Shown here in pieces: positions 9,237 to 16,108 of a stretch of DNA of 26,499 nt (its first letter is position 1; each line of letters starts with the position of its first letter). A program made the position numbers and the translations under genes. This DNA is from JANXQG01 sp037147235 (GTDB taxonomy: Bacteria > Planctomycetota > Planctomycetia > Pirellulales > Thermoguttaceae). The notes below the pieces were generated by a model that made no database searches, was not told where the DNA came from, and was given only the letters and a program-made list of their open reading frames with translations. The stretch covers positions 1-26,499 of the forward strand of contig JBAWVO010000058.1 of NCBI GenBank assembly GCA_037147235.1, read 5' to 3'.

Positions 9237-9461
9237 TCATCGCTTCGGCGCTCCATGTAGGTAATGATCGTGCTGCTCGGCCATGTCGGGTGGCAAGTCG
9301 GGCACCGTTCCAATTATGTCGGCAAACTGCTCGGCCAACGTGGGTCTCGTGCGATTTTCCCCTCCATCAATCAGTTCGATCAGGACTTCCATGCCGTCGG
9401 CCAGTTGGACGGGCTCATCGAATACCACGACACCGTTCTTTACCCGCCCTCGATAGCTCAT
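9237..9461 (-). CDS. AF2212/DUF104-like antitoxin, second copy
   Basis: This 74-residue protein begins MSYRGRVKNGVVVFDEP and ends EQHDHYLHGAPKR. Its N-terminal beta-hairpin pattern (GxVKxGVVVF, then LADGMEVLIEL) resembles short antitoxins of the AF2212/DUF104 kind that bind PIN-domain RNases. It is clearly paralogous to the protein at 9871-10110. The ATG overlaps the stop of the PIN gene as ATGA (9458-9461), indicating translational coupling. The frame is open further upstream, but only this start matches the paralogue. No cognate toxin follows it. It may be an orphan antitoxin, or it may also neutralise the upstream PIN protein. Confidence 0.8.
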   Translation of the reverse strand: MSYRGRVKNGVVVFDEPVQLADGMEVLIELIDGGENRTRPTLAEQFADIIGTVPDLPPDMAEQHDHYLHGAPKR

Positions 9462-9874
9462 CCTATCCCCTCCTGTCGCAGCAAGACCGTAAATCCCGCT
9501 TGCTCGAAGTGATGATCTGCCGTCACGGCATCGGTCAGTCCGTACTGGCGCATGACAATGAAGGAAATGCAGTCCGTCAGCGACCACTCCTTGTCGGGAC
9601 GCTGCGAGTACAACTCGATCCCCTGTCCGAACAAGTCCTCGGTGGGCAGCACGATCGTAATGCGATGATCGCCGGCCAAGTCGCGGTACAACTCATAAAA
9701 CAGCGCCCGATTGGGGCCGCGCGCCAGCGAGTTTGCCACTTCGGTCAACACCCATGCCGTAGTGACGAACGAGCCCGAAAACTCGACCGTAAACCGTGTC
9801 GCAGACGCGGCATACTGGTCGCGTGGATTGGTTAGGGCAAGGTAGTACACGGTGTCGGCGAAGACCGGTTTCAT
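9458..9874 (-). CDS. PIN-domain toxin (VapC-like ribonuclease)
   Basis: This 138-residue PIN protein has the expected acidic residues: Asp7 (VFADT), Glu45 (WVLTEVAN), Asp101 (WSLTDCIS) and Asp120 in TADHHFEQAGF. These form the Mg2+/Mn2+ site of VapC-type endoribonucleases. The C-terminal segment GLTDAVTADHHFEQAGFTVLL is typical of the family. Length is normal. The start ATG overlaps the stop of the upstream antitoxin-like gene as ATGA (9871-9874), and its stop overlaps the next gene's start in the same way. It presumably cleaves tRNA or another RNA when free of antitoxin. The family is well supported; the substrate is unknown. Confidence 0.88.
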   Translation of the reverse strand: MKPVFADTVYYLALTNPRDQYAASATRFTVEFSGSFVTTAWVLTEVANSLARGPNRALFYELYRDLAGDHRITIVLPTEDLFGQGIELYSQRPDKEWSLTDCISFIVMRQYGLTDAVTADHHFEQAGFTVLLRQEGIG

Positions 9875-10110
9875 CGTTTTTCCGCCCCGTAAAGGTAATG
9901 GTCGTGATTCAGCGCGGCATCCGCAGGTAAACCGACGGCCTTGCCGGCATATTTCATCATTTTTTGGCCAAGGGTCTGGCCATTCTCGTCCAGCAGCGGT
10001 TGATCGCCTTCGGCAACAACCACCTCGACCCGAACCTCGGTTCCCTCCGGCAACGCATGATGCGGCTCGAACACCACAACTCCCCCTTTGACGTGCCCAC
10101 GATAGACCAT
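9871..10110 (-). CDS. AF2212/DUF104-like antitoxin of the PIN toxin
   Basis: This 79-residue protein reads MVYRGHVKGGVVVFEPHHAL, then PEGTEVRVEVV, and ends LNHDHYLYGAEKR. The N-terminal pattern is that of short AF2212/DUF104-like antitoxins. The C-terminal half (GQKMMKYAGKAVGLPADAALNHDHYL) probably binds the PIN toxin. It is the first gene of an apparent three-gene unit, upstream of and overlapping the PIN gene by 4 nt, the usual antitoxin-first order. The paralogue at 9237-9461 shares both ends. The upstream sequence has AGGAAAG (rc of 10115-10121) near the ATG, a plausible ribosome binding site. Confidence 0.85.
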   Translation of the reverse strand: MVYRGHVKGGVVVFEPHHALPEGTEVRVEVVVAEGDQPLLDENGQTLGQKMMKYAGKAVGLPADAALNHDHYLYGAEKR

Positions 10111-10128
10111 AGTACTTTCCTTTCAATC

Positions 10129-10219
10129 AAAACATCTCTTGCTGACTATCTTTCGTCTTGCTCAACTTGCCGGCTAAAGCCGGGACTCCAACTAAAACAT
10201 CTCTTGTTGATTATCTTTC
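10129..10219. repeat. 26-bp direct repeat flanking a small hairpin
   Basis: Two near-identical 26-bp copies (10129-10154 and 10194-10219) start AAAACATCTCTTG and end ATCTTTC. They lie 65 bp apart and differ at two positions. Between them is the hairpin CCGGCTAAAGCCGG (10170-10183). The block sits between the 3' end of the TIGR03790-type gene and the start of the antitoxin gene. It may be an inserted REP-like palindrome or the toxin-antitoxin promoter/operator region. Confidence 0.7.
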
Positions 10220-10242
10220 CCCCACCAACGAGTACCCAAAGC

Positions 10243-12036
10243 TCACTCCTCCACGACGATATTCAGCGGCGGGGCAAAGACATTCGATGTGATCCCCGCA
10301 TCGCCGATACCAACGACTTGCAACCGCACCGGCCCAAGACCGAGAGTTTCCGCAGGAATCTCGACCCGGCCGTTGTCGCCCGTGATGGTGCTCAGCAGGC
10401 GCGTGCCTTGGGTAATGCGGATGCTGGTCGATTTGGGTGACTTGGCCGCGATGATTAGCGAGTTCTTCACGGACACGACTTTCTCCGGCGTACAGGTCAG
10501 ATGAATCGTGCGTTGGTGATTGGCACTGGCAAAGGGAATGATCTTTTCACCTCGGGCCGGCACCGGCCCCTTGGACACCGCCACCACGCGAAGCTCGTGG
10601 GTGCCGTCAGCAACCTTGGTCGTATCGATTTCGAGTAGACCGTCCGGCGGACATTCACGAATTTTCAGGCCGTCAAGAATCATCTCGAAATGATCTGCTT
10701 TCAGACCAGCGGCAAAGCGTGCCTTGGGCTTGACCTTGATTTCGTCGTGGACGGTCTCGCCCGCGGTCACTCCCGTACAGGTGATTTCAGGAATATTCGC
10801 CCAGGGACGGCAGAGCGGATCCCCCACGATCAGCAGTTGATAAGGGCATAGCACCGACTGATAGAACGACTCGGCGACCGTGCAGCCGCGGGCGTAATGC
10901 ACTTGCATCATGGGCGAAGGAAACTTGTGCGGGATGGAGTAGGGTTCGGTCACCGTGCCGCTGGCGGCCGTAGCCCCGTAGCGCAGCAATTCGGAAAGCG
11001 GGGTCTGGCCGGCGTTACTACGCATGTCGCCGCCGAAGCTGGTGAAGTGCTCGCAGATGGCACCCGGTAAAATCGCGCTCTGCGACGTCTTCCAATCGAA
11101 GTTTGCCACACCCAGCATCGCCCCTTGAACATCGTTTTTTCCTTGCGGGACATTGCCCTCGACGATTTCCGCCTCAACGCCCAGTACCTTTAGCTTTTGA
11201 ACCGCGCCAGGAAATCCAGCCTGACGGACCTTGGAGCGGATATCGCCGTTTTGCACGAAGTAAATGGTGCCTGGGGGATGCGTGCCATCGGCCGTTGCGC
11301 TACGGTTTAAGTAGTTGAGCACTTCATCTCGCGTATTTCCGCGGCCGGCCGTAACGGCCAGCATCATCGACAGCAAGTAGTGGCGTCCCGGAACGGTTCC
11401 CGCCTCGCCATGGGGACCGTAGGCCGTGGCACTCGAGAACCCCAAGGTCGGTTCCTTGGCCTGCTCGGGCACTCCGGTGCGAGCATACCAATTGCTTTGC
11501 GGGTGGACATAGAAGTTGCTGGTCATCATCATCTCCCACAGGTAGGTAAGACCATTGATCGAAGCAACGGGCGTGAAAGTCGTCCACATTGGCGACTTGG
11601 TGACGGACTTCTCTTCTTTTCCCTGCTCCTGTTTCTCCAGCACGGCCTTGAATTTTTTGATGTCCTCGTCAATGCGAATACCCCAAGGAAAATCGCTGGA
11701 GTAGACCACATAGTCGATCTGCCGGCCGCGAATCGGTAGTTTTGCGGCTCGAAGTACGGGAATAAGAATCTTCTCGCGAAACGTGTCGACGTCGGTATTT
11801 TCTTGCGTGGGATCCCAGTCGAGGAAGAGGAAATTGCTCGACGGAATATGTCGCAGCTCGGCATAGTGATTCGCAATACACAACGAATCGGGGCTTCGCG
11901 GGTTGACCACCAGCAAGACATTTTCCGGCCCGCCGGTCGCCCGTGCTTGGTTCAGGGCCACGAGAGAAATCGTCAAGCCGGCTAGTGCGGCCAATAACCG
12001 AAAGACAGGTTTGGGATGGGATAACATTTTTGACAT
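10243..12036 (-). CDS. TIGR03790 family exported protein
   Basis: This 597-residue protein has an N-terminal signal peptide (hydrophobic stretch LLAALAGLTISLVALNQARA, cleavage near residue 33). The segment VLLVVNPRSPDSLCIANHYAELRHIPSSN is characteristic of the TIGR03790 family. Further blocks are IDYVVYSSDFPWGIRI, GVANFDWKTSQSAILPGAICEHFTSFGGDM, and TPLSELLRYGATAASGTVTEPY with a caspase/gingipain-like HYARGCTVAESFYQSV. The C-terminal approximately 150 residues look like immunoglobulin-like beta domains. Function is unknown; the fold hints at a protease-like or sorting role, but catalytic activity is not established. The start is set at ATG 12036 (another at 12027); the open frame extends to 12102 through a hairpin. 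Confidence 0.87.
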   Translation of the reverse strand: MSKMLSHPKPVFRLLAALAGLTISLVALNQARATGGPENVLLVVNPRSPDSLCIANHYAELRHIPSSNFLFLDWDPTQENTDVDTFREKILIPVLRAAKLPIRGRQIDYVVYSSDFPWGIRIDEDIKKFKAVLEKQEQGKEEKSVTKSPMWTTFTPVASINGLTYLWEMMMTSNFYVHPQSNWYARTGVPEQAKEPTLGFSSATAYGPHGEAGTVPGRHYLLSMMLAVTAGRGNTRDEVLNYLNRSATADGTHPPGTIYFVQNGDIRSKVRQAGFPGAVQKLKVLGVEAEIVEGNVPQGKNDVQGAMLGVANFDWKTSQSAILPGAICEHFTSFGGDMRSNAGQTPLSELLRYGATAASGTVTEPYSIPHKFPSPMMQVHYARGCTVAESFYQSVLCPYQLLIVGDPLCRPWANIPEITCTGVTAGETVHDEIKVKPKARFAAGLKADHFEMILDGLKIRECPPDGLLEIDTTKVADGTHELRVVAVSKGPVPARGEKIIPFASANHQRTIHLTCTPEKVVSVKNSLIIAAKSPKSTSIRITQGTRLLSTITGDNGRVEIPAETLGLGPVRLQVVGIGDAGITSNVFAPPLNIVVEE

Positions 12037-12070
12037 CTTGGCGGATGGTTGGTTGGATGGTTGAATGGAT

Positions 12071-12173
12071 GGCATCCGCGCAGGAAGCGCGCCGGATGCC
12101 AAGCCTCTTGATCATACGGCCAATGCGCGGCATTGGCCAGAGAGCCGCTGCGTAGAACGGAATTCATTCCGTT
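12071..12173. repeat. Three consecutive intergenic hairpins
   Basis: Three separate dyads are packed here. The first is GGCATCCGCGC with GCGCGCCGGATGCC (12071-12100). The second is GGCCAATGC / GCATTGGCC around GCG (12118-12138). The third is AACGGAAT / ATTCCGTT (12156-12173). They fill the 145-nt gap between the TPR lipoprotein stop (12182) and the next gene's start (12036). None is followed by a T-run on the minus strand. They may act as a terminator cluster, RNA-processing sites or REP-like elements. Confidence 0.7.
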
Positions 12174-12181
12174 GCTTTGCC

Positions 12182-12910
12182 TTACCGTATGGCGGGGGTG
12201 GGCTGACCGGCAACTACGGGCTGGGTTGTGCCGGGTGGCGGCGGAAGTGCCAGGGGGGCTCTTTGCAATACGGCGACTCGGGCCGCTACGTCTGGCTGCC
12301 CAGGGTTAATCTCCAGCGAACGTTGGTAATTGACCAACGCCTGCGCGGAGTTCCCCGTCTCCTCGCGCACCTTGCCCAGGGCGGCCCATTGCCGGGCGTC
12401 GTCTGGATTCAGCCGCACGGCATCGGCCAATGTGTTGGTCGCCGCCTCCTTGTTGCCGAATTCGGCATACAATCGGGCTAGCTCCATGCGTGGCTCGGCC
12501 AGCGACGGCGATTGGGTAGCCCAGGTCTGAATTGACGTGAATGCCTCCGTCGTGCGGCCTTCTTCGATTAACAGCACGGCAAGACCGCGGTGACAGTCGC
12601 GATGATTCGGATTTCGCTCCAGGCACTGGCGATAACAGGTCTCGGCCCGGGCTTGGCTTTCGGGCTGATTACGGAGTTGGCCAAGACGATGATACGTCGC
12701 ACCGAGGTTGTAATAGCCGTCTGCGTTATTCGGATCGGCGTACGTCGCCTCCTGAAACTGCTGCAAGGCCTCCTGGTATTGGCCTCGCTGGAAGAGCGTC
12801 ACGCCGTCGGCGTTGCGACTACCGGCGACAAAGTTGGTGCAGCCGCCGACCATCGTCAGGCATGCGCCGACCAACATCACGGCAATGTGTAAGGATCTGT
12901 TCTTCCCCAC
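12182..12910 (-). CDS. TPR-repeat lipoprotein
   Basis: This 242-residue protein has a lipoprotein signal: N-terminal GKNR, hydrophobic core HIAVMLVGACLTM and lipobox VGGC with Cys24 as the lipidation site. About four tetratricopeptide-like units follow (GVTLFQRGQYQEALQQFQEA, DGYYNLGATYHRLGQL, RGLAVLLIEEGRTTEAF, ARLYAEFGNKEAATNTLADA, ALGKVREETGNSAQALVNYQ). A proline-rich tail closes it. Such proteins serve as periplasmic or outer-membrane scaffolds, often with secretion or pilus systems (PilF/PilW-like). A link with the distant secretin is possible but not shown. It is on the same strand as the TIGR03790 gene, with hairpins between. Confidence 0.9.
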   Translation of the reverse strand: MGKNRSLHIAVMLVGACLTMVGGCTNFVAGSRNADGVTLFQRGQYQEALQQFQEATYADPNNADGYYNLGATYHRLGQLRNQPESQARAETCYRQCLERNPNHRDCHRGLAVLLIEEGRTTEAFTSIQTWATQSPSLAEPRMELARLYAEFGNKEAATNTLADAVRLNPDDARQWAALGKVREETGNSAQALVNYQRSLEINPGQPDVAARVAVLQRAPLALPPPPGTTQPVVAGQPTPAIR

Positions 12911-13077
12911 CGGTTCCCTGCGCCTCAGTCAATCTCCCTTGCAGCGGTCCACACTAGACTGCTACGTTCCGGGAGAAAGATAGCGATCTCAGGCCCTTTA
13001 CGCAAGAGAGATTTGCGGATTTGCGCAGTTTTGTGGATCTTCCCCAAAAGGTGGAGGGGGAGTTTCCGGATAGCCTC

Positions 13078-13578
13078 TCAGACGGCCTGCTCGGCAGTCA
13101 CCGTGGAAACGGTTACCGCGACGGCGGGGACCGCAATAGTGGGTAACTCAGCCCGCTTTTCGTAACCCAGGGCCTCGATGACTTCGAGAATCTCACTGCA
13201 CGTGGGAAACATCCGGCCGCTACGGCGTTTGTAGCTATCCATGGCACTCATGAATTCGATCTCCCGCGGCGAATAATCCCGCTCACAGGTGGTCGGGTCG
13301 ATCTGTCGGCGGCGACTCACCTTCACCCTGCGCTCGGCCGAGCGGCGCTGGACTTCAAAAGATGCATCCTTATGCCGGCGGTCGTCCTCGCGACGATCTT
13401 CTTTGTTGGAGCGGGCATCCATGTCCCGTGTTAATTCCTTGGCTTCGGCCACAGGCTTCTTGGCTTCAACCGAACGCTTTTTGGCTTCGGTCGAAGGCTT
13501 GCGCTTCGTAGCCACGGCGGTGCTGGCGTAGTTCGAGATTTTTTGTTTGGCTTTGGCGGCAGGCTTTTTGGCGGACAC
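13078..13578 (-). CDS. Basic Lys/Ala-rich protein with a conserved C-terminal helical domain
   Basis: About 166 residues. The first 45 residues are rich in Lys/Ala (KKPAAKAKQK, TEAKKRSVEAKKPVAEAKE), like histone-H1-type tails. An Arg/Asp-rich stretch follows (KEDRREDDRRHKDASFEVQR). The C-terminal domain REIEFMSAMDSYKRRSGRMF, then PTCSEILEVIEALGYEKR, looks like a small helix-turn-helix fold of a type I associate with planctomycetes. A perfect AGGAGG lies 9 nt before GTG 13578, which decides the start over the GTG at 13587 that abuts the Shine-Dalgarno. DNA or RNA binding is plausible from charge but not shown. It is preceded by about 400 bp of hairpin-rich non-coding DNA. Confidence 0.83.
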   Translation of the reverse strand: MSAKKPAAKAKQKISNYASTAVATKRKPSTEAKKRSVEAKKPVAEAKELTRDMDARSNKEDRREDDRRHKDASFEVQRRSAERRVKVSRRRQIDPTTCERDYSPREIEFMSAMDSYKRRSGRMFPTCSEILEVIEALGYEKRAELPTIAVPAVAVTVSTVTAEQAV

Positions 13579-13584
13579 GGACGA
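13579..13584 (-). promoter_or_regulatory. Ribosome binding site region deciding the basic protein start
   Basis: Read on the minus strand the sequence is AGGAGG followed directly by GTGTCGTCCGTG. The nearer GTG abuts the Shine-Dalgarno. The second GTG (13578) lies at a normal 9-nt spacing and is preferred. The AGGAGG itself occupies about 13588-13593. The interval given here is the start of the spacer between it and the chosen start codon. Confidence 0.6.
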
Positions 13585-13855
13585 CACCCTCCTGTAATCG
13601 AGTTCTTTTCCGGCTGCTGGTAAGTTGGTGAAAATGCAACCCTGTCAAAAAATAGCATCGGAAAAGCGTTCAGTCAAAGTTGACGGTTTAGGAAAAAGGT
13701 ATGGTCCTAGTAATTTGATTGGGATTTAGGGTTAATACCGTCTGCGCAAAGGTAACGGTGGAAAGGGAGTTGGGTTTTTTGGGTGGCGGCCGGGTTCGGC
13801 GCGGGTCCGGGTTCGGCGCGGGTTTCCTGACCCTGCCGAAACGTCCGAAACGTCG

Positions 13856-13950
13856 GACCGAAGGTCTCCCGTTCACCAGGAGACCTTCGGTCGGTGTTGT
13901 GGCTCGGTCAGAGACCGGCCACAACAGCGTGGCGCGGTCCAGTGTGGACC
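13856..13950. repeat. Run of three stable hairpins
   Basis: Hairpin one has a perfect 14-bp stem GACCGAAGGTCTCC / GGAGACCTTCGGTC with a 9-nt loop (13856-13892). Hairpin two is TGTTGTGGCTCGGTC / GACCGGCCACAACA with one bulged base (13895-13926). Hairpin three is GGTCC / GGACC (13936-13950). They begin 25 nt beyond the 3' end of the receiver-like gene and could terminate its transcript. The rest of 13594-13855 shows only G-rich direct repeats (GGGTTCGGCGCGGGT-like near 13791-13823) and no gene. Confidence 0.75.
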
Positions 13951-13974
13951 CGCTGAAATGAGTTCTACAGCCCT

Positions 13975-14916
13975 TCAAAACCCTGGCAAGAGGTGCTGGG
14001 TGGGCGGATGCACCAGTTCTTGATAGCTGCGGCGATAGCCTTCGCCGAGATGCATCATGACTTCCAAGATCAGCAGATCGGCCCGGGTCATGATGTGCCG
14101 GCTGCTGCGGGCACCAAGGCCGGATATCATCTCGGCGAGTACGTCCAGATGCATCTGTGCCGTTTGGCGTGCCGTGATGCCGGCCGTCATGATCAAATCT
14201 GCCAGTCGCCGCAGCTCGTCGGCTAGGTTGCCAGCCCCCATGATTACGTAGATTCGCAGCAATTCACGGTAATGGGCCGCCAACTCAGGCGGCAGGGCCA
14301 CCGAAGGTTCAGCTGGTGTAGTCGCCGCGCAACCGTGTTTTCGCAACGACCCGGGACAGAACTTCTCGACGATGTTCCGCTGTTCGCGCAAGAGTCGTTG
14401 GGCTTCGTCTTGTTCACGTTGCAGTCGCGTCTGCTCGGCCCGGTGGAAGCGGCGGTTCTCGTGGACGAGATGATGGCGTTGGACGGCCCTCGCCACGACC
14501 CATATCAGGTTCCGCGTGGTACTCGTGGTGGCACAGACGTAGCCGTTAGCACCGACTTCGTAGCAGAGTACGGCCATTTCCGACTCGCTGGGAGTACCGA
14601 GTACGATGATCGGCTCTTCCGCCCCGCCGGTCCGATAGCCTTCGATAAGATCCAGGGCGTCGAGTTCTCCCGGCTCATGGCTCACCAGAATGGCATCGAA
14701 AACTTCGTCGCGGAGCCGTTCCATGCCTGCTGCCTGTCCGGCGACTTCTTCCAGAAGGATCTCGGCTGCGCTATCGGCGGCAAATGCCTCGGCCAGCCAA
14801 GCCCCGGTGCGGCTGGGCGCGGCGATATACAGAACCTTCAGCCGGCCGGGCATACCATGGAACAAAGCATCGCCGCCGGGAATCGCGATTTTATGATCGG
14901 ATAGGGTTGCCACCAT
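13975..14916 (-). CDS. Degenerate receiver-domain (pseudo-response regulator) protein
   Basis: This 313-residue protein has a CheY-like domain at about 25-150 (RLKVLYIAAPSRTG, FDAILVSHEPGELDALDLIE, PIIVLGTPSESEMAVLCYEVGANGYV). The acidic pair after beta-1 is replaced by Ala32-Ala33. The phospho-acceptor Asp position is Ser79, and the beta-5 Lys position is occupied by Cys/Ala. A charged coiled-coil-like linker (about 152-188) leads to an all-helical C-terminal domain (about 208-305, LPPELAAHYRELLRIYVIMG, DLIMTAGITARQTAQMHLDVLAEMI). This is unlikely to be phosphorylated in the classical way and could be a scaffold or protein-interaction regulator. ATG 14916 is chosen because GAGG lies about 8 nt upstream; the frame is open further upstream to 15039. 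It is divergent from the polysaccharide export operon. Confidence 0.82.
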   Translation of the reverse strand: MVATLSDHKIAIPGGDALFHGMPGRLKVLYIAAPSRTGAWLAEAFAADSAAEILLEEVAGQAAGMERLRDEVFDAILVSHEPGELDALDLIEGYRTGGAEEPIIVLGTPSESEMAVLCYEVGANGYVCATTSTTRNLIWVVARAVQRHHLVHENRRFHRAEQTRLQREQDEAQRLLREQRNIVEKFCPGSLRKHGCAATTPAEPSVALPPELAAHYRELLRIYVIMGAGNLADELRRLADLIMTAGITARQTAQMHLDVLAEMISGLGARSSRHIMTRADLLILEVMMHLGEGYRRSYQELVHPPTQHLLPGF

Positions 14917-14989
14917 GCTCGGTCCTCGTGTGGGGTGCGACAATTTAACCTCGCGGCCCAGAGCCGTCAAGGCGAATCGTTTGTGTGAA

Positions 14990-15038
14990 CCGTTCGTGGC
15001 GAACGGCTGGTGCCAAAACCGTCTTGATGATTTTGGCA
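14990..15038. promoter_or_regulatory. Two dyads in the divergent intergenic region (possible operators)
   Basis: CCGTTCG-TGG-CGAACGG is a perfect 7-bp dyad (14990-15006). TGCCAAAA-N12-TTTTGGCA is a perfect 8-bp dyad (15011-15038). Both lie in the 277-nt region between the divergent receiver-like gene (-, start 14916) and the ABC permease gene (+, start 15194). The position suits binding sites of dimeric regulators, or transcript hairpins. No confident -10/-35 boxes were found. Confidence 0.4.
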
Positions 15039-15193
15039 CAATCGGCTATCCTTCCCACCGAGTGGAGAGAAGGGATGCTGTCATCCGCCCGCCCGGTTTC
15101 GCGGACGCCTCATTTGCTTGAGAAGGGCGACGGCACGCGCGACAGTGGAGTACGGGGGGGTATCCCCCGAAAACCCGACCAACCGGATACGAC

Positions 15194-16087
15194 ATGGATG
15201 TCGGAAAGATGAATGCTTTGAGAACCGCACCAGGCACGTTCGTTCTGCTGAAAAGGGCTATCGCCCCGACGGCATGGGTGTTCCAACCGCTGGCCGTGGT
15301 GCGGCATTTCCGGCCGCATCGTTACCTGCTTTGGCAATTGGTGCAGCGGCAGGTGCAGGCCCAGTACCGCGGCTCGTGCCTGGGTGCCGTCTGGTCACTG
15401 CTGACACCGCTGGTCATGCTCGGGGTCTATACTTTCGTCTTTTCCGTCGTCTTTCAGTCGCATTGGGGGACCGCGCAGCCGGGCGGACGCCTCGACTTCG
15501 CCCTGCACTTGTTTGCCGGTCTGACCGCGTTCAACCTCTTCGCGCAGTCGCTGACCTCGGCACCGGGCCTGATCCTGGCCCATCCCAACTACGTGAAACG
15601 CGTGGTCTTTCCGCTGGAAGTGCTGCCGTTGGCGCGATTCCTCGCGAACCTCGTCGAGACGACACTCAGTTTCTTCGTTTTTCTTGTGGTGGCCGTGCTT
15701 GTTCGCGGCGAACTGCCATGGACCGTCGTACTGCTGCCCCTGGTGCTTTTGCCCCTGGCCCTGCTGAGCCTAGGCTGCGCCTACTTCCTTGCTGCCCTGG
15801 GCGTCTTCGTCCGCGACATCCAGAACGTGATCGGCTTGGTCGTCACCGTGTTGATGTTCATGTCGACCATTTTTTTCCCGCTCGCCAGCGTGCCACCTCG
15901 CCTACAACAAGTACTGGCGATGAACCCGTTGGTGCCGATCATCGAAGACGTTCGCCGCGTGGCAATTGAAGGACTGCTGCCCCACTGGGGCACCTGGGCG
16001 GTGGTGACCGCAATTGGCGTGTTGACCTGTATGGGCGGATTGGCCTGGTTTATGAGACTCAAGAGCGCACTGGCCGACGTAATCTGA
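15194..16087 (+). CDS. ABC-2 type polysaccharide export permease (Wzm-like)
   Basis: This 297-residue inner-membrane protein is the membrane half of an ABC exporter for lipid-linked polysaccharide. The amphipathic segment LLWQLVQRQVQAQYRGSCLGAVWSLLTPL before the first helix is the hallmark of the Wzm/TagG/KpsM family. About six membrane segments follow (VMLGVYTFVFSVVF, AGLTAFNLFAQSL, TTLSFFVFLVVAVLV, VVLLPLVLLPLALLSLGCAYFL, VIGLVVTVLMFMSTIFFPL, TWAVVTAIGVLTCMGGLAW). The motif ALGVFVRDIQNV is also typical. The ATP-binding partner is two genes downstream (17196-18617). ATG 15194 lacks a Shine-Dalgarno; ATG 15209 is an alternative. Confidence 0.93.
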   Translation: MDVGKMNALRTAPGTFVLLKRAIAPTAWVFQPLAVVRHFRPHRYLLWQLVQRQVQAQYRGSCLGAVWSLLTPLVMLGVYTFVFSVVFQSHWGTAQPGGRLDFALHLFAGLTAFNLFAQSLTSAPGLILAHPNYVKRVVFPLEVLPLARFLANLVETTLSFFVFLVVAVLVRGELPWTVVLLPLVLLPLALLSLGCAYFLAALGVFVRDIQNVIGLVVTVLMFMSTIFFPLASVPPRLQQVLAMNPLVPIIEDVRRVAIEGLLPHWGTWAVVTAIGVLTCMGGLAWFMRLKSALADVI

Positions 16088-16108
16088 TCGTCGGCAGGAG
16101 ACTATAGC

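Noticed and set aside
10129..10219. CRISPR array
   Set aside because: Only two repeat copies with one spacer containing a palindrome, and no cas genes. No CRISPR array is present anywhere in the window.
13688..13978. Minus-strand open frame over the hairpin region
   Set aside because: Its coding sequence consists mostly of the palindromic arms, giving an Arg/Pro-rich low-complexity peptide with no ribosome binding site.
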